NCBI GenBank assembly: GCA_041665165.1
Contig: JBAYJJ010000043.1
Location: 1 to 10,073, forward strand
Length of the DNA stretch: 10,073 nucleotides
Direction of reading: 5' to 3'
Source: MWCR01 sp041665165
GTDB lineage: Bacteria; Patescibacteriota; Patescibacteriia; 2-12-FULL-60-25
Program-made: the position numbers and the translations under genes
Notes under the pieces: model-generated
The model's database searches: none
Told to the model about the DNA's origin: nothing
The model's input: the letters and a program-made list of their open reading frames with translations, nothing else
Shown here: piece after piece, positions 5,921-10,073 of the stretch
Position numbering within the stretch: position 1 is the stretch's first letter
Layout: every line of letters starts with the position of its first letter

Positions 5921-6152
5921 TCATAGTTTTTCGGACATAACTCAAGCGCAATGGATGAACGCGTGCCGTAAACTGGGACTGATCATTGACTGCGGTTTTG
6001 GTAAGGGCAGCCATGTTCGCGTCACTCATCCGAAAACGCACGCCAAATATACAATTCAATACAAACTTCACAAATTCATTAACATGAAGATTTTTAAAAA
6101 GATGATGGAATGGGGCTTTGACGAGGAGCAAATTTGGGAGGCGTTAAGCTAA
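5883..6152 (+). CDS. hicA: HicA-like mRNA interferase toxin
   Basis: 89 residues. The dsRBD-like HicA core reads ITQAQWMNACRKLGL, then the catalytic stretch GKGSHVRVTHPKTHAKYTIQ with H44 in the position of the HicA active histidine. The C-terminal part, KIFKKMMEWGFDEEQIWEAL, replaces the usual short last helix and is longer than in E. coli HicA. HicA toxins cleave mRNA in translation. ATG 5883 is chosen because GAGGG lies six bases upstream, giving a 38-base overlap with the antitoxin. ATG 5913 is an alternative that would start near the antitoxin stop. The overlap implies coupled synthesis. Similarity is judged by eye and is moderate. Confidence 0.6.
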   Translation: MSLLPSSNRFMSSHSFSDITQAQWMNACRKLGLIIDCGFGKGSHVRVTHPKTHAKYTIQYKLHKFINMKIFKKMMEWGFDEEQIWEALS

Positions 6153-6164
6153 TATTCATTGCTT

Positions 6165-6722
6165 ATGATGTATCTAGAAGTCGCGGTTTATATTGTGTTG
6201 CTTTTGATTCTTTTGGTTGTCCTGGTTTTTGTGCTCATGTGGGAGTGGAGCCTGCTTTTTACGCATGCGCCGTTTATTCCGATTCCTAAAGAAGTCGTGC
6301 CTTCTATTTTTGATGCGCTTGAATTGAGACCAGATTCAGTCGTGTATGATTTGGGTTGCGGCGAGGGCCGTGTGCTTTTAGGCTGCTGGGAAAAAATGCA
6401 GCAGGCAAAATATGTGGGCATTGAAAAATCGCGTTTTGCGTATTGGCTGGCCTGCATCAATGGCCGCAGACAAAAAGCATCTGTCCAATTCAAAAAGAAA
6501 AACTTTTTCAGGACTGATTTGTCTGACGCTACGCACGTCTTTACTTATCTATTCCCAGGCTTGATGGACATGCTCTTGCCCAAACTGCAAAAAGATCTCA
6601 AACCAGGCACTAAGCTTGTGTCGTGTGATTTCAGATTCAAGAACAAAGAACCAATCCAAGTGATTGATCTGAAACGTGCACCGAAAGAACTGGGCCAAAA
6701 ACTTTATGTCTATGAATTCTGA
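6165..6722 (+). CDS. Membrane-anchored class I SAM-dependent methyltransferase
   Basis: 185 residues from ATG 6165 (ATG 6168 or TTG 6159 are also possible; none has a good Shine-Dalgarno). One N-terminal membrane helix spans about residues 4-27. A short linker with APFIPIPKEVV precedes motif I, VVYDLGCGEGRVL (D62-G68), and the acidic motif II, VGIEKS. The motif IV region is DATHVFTYLFPGLMDMLLPKL. The anchor, the P-F-x-P-x-P linker and the TYLFPxLMDxL block recall the FAM173/ATPSCKMT lysine methyltransferase group, whose mitochondrial members modify the ATP synthase c subunit. That link is inference. It follows hicA by 12 bases and overlaps cca by about 11 bases. Confidence 0.75.
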   Translation: MMYLEVAVYIVLLLILLVVLVFVLMWEWSLLFTHAPFIPIPKEVVPSIFDALELRPDSVVYDLGCGEGRVLLGCWEKMQQAKYVGIEKSRFAYWLACINGRRQKASVQFKKKNFFRTDLSDATHVFTYLFPGLMDMLLPKLQKDLKPGTKLVSCDFRFKNKEPIQVIDLKRAPKELGQKLYVYEF

Positions 6723-8016
6723 TATGGTTTTGGTCAGGCATATCGCCGAATCCGTGAAACAGCAGCACGGACGCGCATTTTTGGTCGGCGGCTATGTACG
6801 CGACAAGCTCATGGGTAAGACTTCAAAAGATTTGGACGTGGAGGTCCACGGGCTTGATCTCAAGACCTTGGAAAAAATCATCACTAACGTACAACGTACA
6901 ACGTACAACGTACAACGCCGAGCTACGAGCTACGAGATGCGAGCTACGAGTTTAGTCGGGAAAAGTTTCGGCGTGTTCAAGCTAGGCGAGGTTGATGTTG
7001 CGCTGGCCAGGCGCGATTCAAAAACAGCCCCAGGCCAGGGGAGAAAACCGCAAGTGGCGCATGATGTGAACTTGACGATCGAACAAGCTTCGCGACGTCG
7101 CGACTTGACCATCAATGCCTTGTATCTGGATCCGCTGACGCACGAAGTGCTTGACCCGCAGGGCGGACTCAAGGATCTCAAAAGCAAAATTCTTCGTCAT
7201 GTTGATGCTAAGCGCTTTGGCGATGACCCCTTGCGCGTTTTGCGTCTTATGCAATTTGCCGGCAGATTCGGCTTCAAGATCCACCCGGATACGGTCAAAC
7301 TCAGCCGCAAAATAAATCTCAAGCATCTTTCCAAAGAACGGGTAGGGGAGGAGTGGAATAAATTGCTTTTGAAATCTCCTAAACCGAGTATTGGTCTCAA
7401 AGCCGCGAAAGATCTCAATATCTTTAAGCAACTTCATCCCGCGCTTGATCAACTATCTCCGGCTGATTGGAGGTCTTCGCTTCTTGCCGCAGATCGAATA
7501 ACGAATATAGAATATCGAATATCGCGACATTCGATATTCAGCGCAGCGGACATTCGACATTCGAAGTTTTTGGTTTATGCCGGTTTATGTTATTGGTTTA
7601 AAAGCGACACTAAAATCAAAAAGTTTTTGGAGCAGGTTGATTATCCTAAGTCAGAGCGTCAGGCTATTTTGGATCTGATCGCATCTGTACGCAGGCTGGA
7701 CAAGCATTTTTCGGATTATGAGCTGCGCAAGACTGCGTACGATCTCAAGAAACACGAGCTTTTTTTGTCTGACACGGTTTTGCTTGCCCAGGCTTTAGGC
7801 CTGACAGCTTTGGCCAAGAAGACAAACCATCGCGCATCGCAACTGAAAATTCTAAAATCATGGCCAATACCCCTTATTCAAGGCAGAGATTTGATTAAAC
7901 TTGGATTAAAACCAGGACCGCACTTTGCCTATTTGCTCAAGCGTGCCATGGAAGCGCAATGGAGAGGGGAACTGAAAAATAAACGAGAAGCACTCAAGCT
8001 CGTCATGCCAAACTAG
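6712..8016 (+). CDS. cca: CCA tRNA nucleotidyltransferase / poly(A) polymerase-family head domain
   Basis: 434 residues from ATG 6712; ATG 6706 and 6724 are alternatives, all overlapping or abutting the methyltransferase stop. It adds or repairs the 3' CCA of tRNAs using CTP and ATP. The class II nucleotidyltransferase motifs are LVGGYVRD (24-31), catalytic DLDVEV with D40 and D42, RRRDLTINA (128-136), DPQGGLKDL and the neck motif DPLRVLRLMQFAGRFGF. Two stretches do not belong to the family. Residues about 58-80 (TNVQRTTYNVQRRATSYEMR...) replace the short segment before LVGKSFGVFKLG. Residues about 262-284 (RITNIEYRIS...DIRHS) sit in the C-terminal body. Both are translated 7-bp repeats, in frame. 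As both tRNAs here encode CCA, its main role would be repair. Confidence 0.88.
   Translation: MNSDMVLVRHIAESVKQQHGRAFLVGGYVRDKLMGKTSKDLDVEVHGLDLKTLEKIITNVQRTTYNVQRRATSYEMRATSLVGKSFGVFKLGEVDVALARRDSKTAPGQGRKPQVAHDVNLTIEQASRRRDLTINALYLDPLTHEVLDPQGGLKDLKSKILRHVDAKRFGDDPLRVLRLMQFAGRFGFKIHPDTVKLSRKINLKHLSKERVGEEWNKLLLKSPKPSIGLKAAKDLNIFKQLHPALDQLSPADWRSSLLAADRITNIEYRISRHSIFSAADIRHSKFLVYAGLCYWFKSDTKIKKFLEQVDYPKSERQAILDLIASVRRLDKHFSDYELRKTAYDLKKHELFLSDTVLLAQALGLTALAKKTNHRASQLKILKSWPIPLIQGRDLIKLGLKPGPHFAYLLKRAMEAQWRGELKNKREALKLVMPN
6887..6917. repeat. Tandem heptamer ACGTACA, 4.4 copies, inside cca
   Basis: Four perfect units of ACGTACA (6887-6914) plus ACG. It translates to a heptad-periodic peptide, TNVQRTTYNVQR. 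It is directly followed by a different heptamer array. Confidence 0.9.
6921..6950. repeat. Tandem heptamer AGCTACG, about 4 copies, inside cca
   Basis: AGCTACG AGCTACG AGATGCG AGCTACG AG. The third unit differs by two bases. It translates to RATSYEMRATS. It is separated from the ACGTACA array by three bases (6918-6920). Confidence 0.9.
7496..7562. repeat. Inverted heptamer repeat element, copy B, inside cca
   Basis: Four left heptamers, GAATAAC GAATATA GAATATC GAATATC (7496-7523), then GC. These are followed by GACATTC GATATTC (7526-7539), spacer AGCGCAGCG (7540-7548), and GACATTC GACATTC (7549-7562). Reverse-complemented it has the same plan as the element at 1166-1251, including the identical CGCTGCGCT spacer. 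It encodes about 23 residues of cca in frame. Confidence 0.85.
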
Positions 8017-8060
8017 ATTCGGCATCTCGATACCAAAGAACTTAAGTAAATCAGTGTCGT

Positions 8061-8085
8061 GATCCTGAAACTAGTTCAGGATGAC
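8061..8085. repeat. GATCCTGAA/TTCAGGATGAC palindromic repeat after cca
   Basis: ATCCTGAA (8062-8069), loop ACTAG, TTCAGGAT (8075-8082): a perfect 8-bp inverted repeat without a T run. It shares the GTCATCCTGAAC text (minus strand) with 3336-3347. The rest of the 8017-8167 gap holds the promoter of the next gene; I see no terminator for cca other than this hairpin. Confidence 0.6.
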
Positions 8086-8129
8086 GGAGAGGCGTGTGGA
8101 TAGATTTAGAGCTAAACAACGAGAAAAAA

Positions 8130-8138
8130 TGTTATAAT
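8130..8138 (+). promoter_or_regulatory. Extended -10 promoter of the Cys-rich protein gene
   Basis: TGTTATAAT (8130-8138) is a perfect -10 TATAAT with the TGn extension. No good -35 is found at 16-18 bases, which extended -10 promoters can do without. The start would be near 8145, leaving about 23 bases of A/T-rich leader without Shine-Dalgarno. Confidence 0.6.
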
Positions 8139-8167
8139 AGCCCCAGTTATTTATTTTAGTATTTTTT

Positions 8168-9310
8168 ATGATCAAACAAAAACGAGTTAGGCGCAAAAAG
8201 AACGATGCAGATGAACCGCAAACGCCAACGACTCTCCCGCCGAAAGATACGAGCAACCCTTTTGCCAAGTGGATGTTCGGGCTGGCAGTCCTGTCTTTGC
8301 TTGTTATCGGCGGCCCAGTGGCTTTGTGGGCGCAAACCGAGACTCCGGATACGTCTCGCACTAGCTTCACCAATACCACATTCCAGAATTTCAAGGAAAA
8401 TTTGAGTACTATGCAGAAATCGTTTGAAAGCATGCTTGATACGGCTCAGCTGGTTAAAACTGTTTCAAACTTAAGCGACGAGGTCACGGCTTTAAAAACC
8501 AAGCAAGCAACCTGCAAAGAGGATGTGAGCCGCATGGATTGCTTGAATGTGTGCCGTAAAAATTTGGCTGCCTGCGATTCTACGGCCTATGAACCTACTG
8601 CCAGCGGCATGGACCCTTGCTTGTCCCAGGCCAATGAGTGCGTCACAAAGTGCAATTATGCGCCTCGTCCGTCCGTGAGCTGCGAAGACCGCTGCTCCGT
8701 GGCCTTGGGCGGTTGCGTTGAGCAAGCCATGTCCGGAAAGTTCTCCAAAGATCAAGGCGCTGCTCTTGAGGCTTGCCGTACGAATAACCGCAATTGTTTG
8801 GTTAAAGCCTGCAAATATACTGATGAGACCAAATTGCCATCTGACTATTGTCCGGACCAGTGCAAGCGCTTGGATGAAATCTGCACGGCTGGTTCGGCCA
8901 AGGGCAATAGCTCGGCTCTAGCCACCTGCGACAAATTAAAAACATTGTGCCAAGACAAGCTTTGCACCCAATCCAGCAATTGTTCGGCAGACCAAATAAA
9001 AGAATGCTCTGATATCTACAGCAAATATCTGGAGAGTTCAGATCAGGCCTCAGCCCAGAAGATGCAGGAAGTGTGTTTGTCGCAATGCAAATCACAGACA
9101 GAGGTTCCAAAACCATCGGAAACAGCTGTAAAATGTACGCCTGAACAGCAAGAAAAATGCCAAGTGGATTATAAGATTTGCAATGCAGGCTTGGACCAGA
9201 AAGATCAGACCAAGAATATAGAAATCTGCCAGAAGAACCTGGAAACCTGCAAAACAACTTGCGAACCAGTACCTAGCCCATCCAGTGCTGCGGCGCCAGC
9301 AGGCGTATAG
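8168..9310 (+). CDS. Membrane-anchored or secreted Cys-rich repeat protein with mirror-symmetric cysteine modules
   Basis: 380 residues, family not recognised. A basic cytosolic start (KQKRVRRKK) and a Pro/Thr linker precede one hydrophobic segment (about 34-55, MFGLAVLSLLVIGGPVALWA) that is either a signal anchor or a signal peptide cut near WAQ. A probable coiled-coil stretch (about 70-112, FQNFKENLS...LSDEVTALKTK) leads into 29 cysteines. They fall into modules of Cx3Cx6C, loop, Cx6Cx3-4C: 125/129/136-151/158/162, 172/176/183-203/210/215, 228/232/239-254/261/266 and 323/331/338-354/361/365. A fourth, partial module at 272/280 and 303/307 lacks the two inner cysteines. The even count per module and the export signal suggest disulfides outside the membrane. 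The tail is Pro/Ser/Ala-rich. It is transcribed alone, with its own promoter and downstream terminator. A cell-surface structural or binding role is a guess. Confidence 0.8.
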   Translation: MIKQKRVRRKKNDADEPQTPTTLPPKDTSNPFAKWMFGLAVLSLLVIGGPVALWAQTETPDTSRTSFTNTTFQNFKENLSTMQKSFESMLDTAQLVKTVSNLSDEVTALKTKQATCKEDVSRMDCLNVCRKNLAACDSTAYEPTASGMDPCLSQANECVTKCNYAPRPSVSCEDRCSVALGGCVEQAMSGKFSKDQGAALEACRTNNRNCLVKACKYTDETKLPSDYCPDQCKRLDEICTAGSAKGNSSALATCDKLKTLCQDKLCTQSSNCSADQIKECSDIYSKYLESSDQASAQKMQEVCLSQCKSQTEVPKPSETAVKCTPEQQEKCQVDYKICNAGLDQKDQTKNIEICQKNLETCKTTCEPVPSPSSAAAPAGV

Positions 9311-9324
9311 GACTAACTCATCCT

Positions 9325-9369
9325 GATTTGTCGTCCCAACGGGCTGCCCCTAGCCGAGGACGACAAATC
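9325..9369. repeat. Perfect 12-bp inverted repeat (hairpin 1 of cluster)
   Basis: GATTTGTCGTCC (9325-9336) pairs exactly with GGACGACAAATC (9358-9369). The 21-base loop has an inner GGCT/AGCC pairing (9342-9345/9352-9355). Confidence 0.85.
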
Positions 9370-9398
9370 TGTCCTTCCCTTACCTCAAGGGAAGGACA
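9370..9398. repeat. Perfect 12-bp inverted repeat (hairpin 2 of cluster)
   Basis: TGTCCTTCCCTT (9370-9381), loop ACCTC, AAGGGAAGGACA (9387-9398). It begins at the base after hairpin 1. Confidence 0.9.
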
Positions 9399-9418
9399 CG
9401 GAGTTTACTAATCAATAG

Positions 9419-9449
9419 AAATCTTCCCCTTGATGTAAGGGGAAGATTT
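9419..9449. repeat. Perfect 13-bp inverted repeat (hairpin 3 of cluster)
   Basis: AAATCTTCCCCTT (9419-9431), loop GATGT, AAGGGGAAGATTT (9437-9449). It is similar in plan to hairpin 2 (pyrimidine arm, 5-base loop), but the sequence is different. Confidence 0.9.
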
Positions 9450-9452
9450 AGT

Positions 9453-9480
9453 AGGAGTTAGGCCTGTTTGACTCCTTTTT
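9453..9480 (+). terminator. Terminator of the Cys-rich protein gene, overlapping the rarA promoter
   Basis: AGGAGT (9453-9458), a 12-base loop containing AGGCCT, then ACTCCT (9471-9476) running into TTTT (to 9480). The stem is short but has a T run. Its 3' arm shares bases with the next -35 box. Confidence 0.6.
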
Positions 9481-9496
9481 ACTTGCGTTCTATATT
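9468..9496 (+). promoter_or_regulatory. Sigma70-type promoter of rarA (leaderless transcript predicted)
   Basis: TTGACT (9468-9473), 17 bases, TATATT (9491-9496); each hexamer matches at 5 of 6. The start would be near 9503, two bases before ATG 9505, and no Shine-Dalgarno precedes that ATG. Confidence 0.65.
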
Positions 9497-9504
9497 TGTT
9501 CCAT

Positions 9505-10073
9505 ATGCAGTCGTTATTTGATGTTGACCCTAAAAATTTGGGCAATAAGGTGCCTTTGGCTGAGCGTATGCGTCCTCAGGTTTTTGAGCAGGTCTTGGGC
9601 CAAGATTCGCTTACTAAGCAAGGCGCACCCTTCAGGTCACTGGTTGAACAAGGGCATACGCCGAGCTGTATTTTTTGGGGCCCGCCAGGCACAGGCAAGA
9701 CTACTTTAGCTGAGGTCGTGGCTGCCCAGACTGACTCAATCTTCAAAAGGCTGTCAGCTGTCTCAGCTGGCGTGGCTGATATCAGGAATATCGTCAAAGA
9801 CGCTCAGGACGAGCTCAAGTTCCATGGCCGCCGGACAATTCTGTTTATTGATGAAATTCACCGTTTCAACAAAGGCCAGCAAGATGCGCTTTTGCCCCAC
9901 GTAGAAAAAGGCACCATAATCTTCATGGGCGCCACGACAGAGAATCCGAGCTTTGAGGTCAATCAAGCTCTGCTCTCGCGCGCCAAGGTTTTTGTGTTGA
10001 ATGCGCTGGACGAAAAGTCAGTCAGTATAATCGTGCAAAGCGCGCTGGATGATAAAGAGCGCGGCTTGGGCGC
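9505..10073 (+). CDS. rarA: Replication-associated recombination protein RarA/MgsA (AAA+ ATPase), 3' end outside window
   Basis: 189 complete codons are visible, starting MQSLFDVDPK. RarA (MgsA, WRNIP1 family) is a clamp-loader-like AAA+ ATPase acting at stalled replication forks. The visible motifs are PLAERMRPQVFEQVLGQ (N-terminal family signature), Walker A GPPGTGKTT (59-67), Walker B LFIDEIHRFNK (113-123), sensor 1 GATTENPSF (142-150) and LLSR with the arginine finger R159. The spacing fits RarA closely; the full protein is usually about 400-450 aa, so the lid, sensor 2 and tetramerisation regions lie downstream. The ATG is preferred because it opens the conserved region and sits two bases after the predicted transcription start. 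Confidence 0.95.
   Translation, partial: MQSLFDVDPKNLGNKVPLAERMRPQVFEQVLGQDSLTKQGAPFRSLVEQGHTPSCIFWGPPGTGKTTLAEVVAAQTDSIFKRLSAVSAGVADIRNIVKDAQDELKFHGRRTILFIDEIHRFNKGQQDALLPHVEKGTIIFMGATTENPSFEVNQALLSRAKVFVLNALDEKSVSIIVQSALDDKERGLG

Noticed and set aside
6887..6950. CRISPR-like array
   Set aside because: The units are 7 bp with no spacers between them; this is a simple tandem array within a gene.

Overview
The window looks like chromosomal sequence from a bacterium with a compact genome, most likely a member of the Candidate Phyla Radiation (Patescibacteria, Parcubacteria-like). This is inference. The supporting signs are tight gene packing, few clear Shine-Dalgarno sites, several starts that look leaderless, small lineage-specific proteins, a large Cys-rich membrane-anchored protein, and short tandem-repeat peptides inside a housekeeping enzyme. 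TGA ends several genes, so the code is standard and not that of Gracilibacteria or Absconditabacteria. Both tRNA genes encode their CCA end.

Layout. 1-801: C-terminal part of glutamate dehydrogenase. 806-1165: a consensus promoter, tRNA-Thr(TGT), ribosomal protein L33 (51 aa) and an intrinsic terminator. 1166-1251: an inverted heptamer repeat element. 1274-3323: an HD hydrolase of the short ppGpp-hydrolase type, one base from a TM0106-type RecB/RNase H-like nuclease. 3392-4063: a minus-strand unit with its own promoter, two small unknown genes and a terminator. 4119-5339 (minus): a YibE/F membrane protein. 5369-5515: promoter, tRNA-Pro(CGG) and terminator. 5573-6152: a HicB/HicA-like toxin-antitoxin pair. 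6165-6722: a membrane-anchored SAM methyltransferase. 6712-8016: a tRNA nucleotidyltransferase carrying two in-frame repeat inserts. 8168-9310: a secreted or membrane-anchored Cys-rich repeat protein. 9325-9480: a cluster of perfect hairpins ending in a terminator. 9505-10073: the N-terminal part of RarA/MgsA. No gene-free stretch exceeds 300 bases.

The genes are mostly housekeeping (nitrogen metabolism, translation, tRNA maturation, replication-fork maintenance) with a few accessory ones.

Two signals stand out. First, several families of 7-bp tandem repeats occur. One is organised as a dispersed inverted element present twice in opposite orientation with an identical 9-bp spacer, and it is tolerated inside the cca coding frame. 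Second, the Cys-rich protein is built from five mirror-symmetric cysteine modules (Cx3Cx6C, loop, Cx6Cx3-4C). One module has lost exactly one predicted disulfide pair, which suggests a repeated disulfide-stapled helical hairpin.
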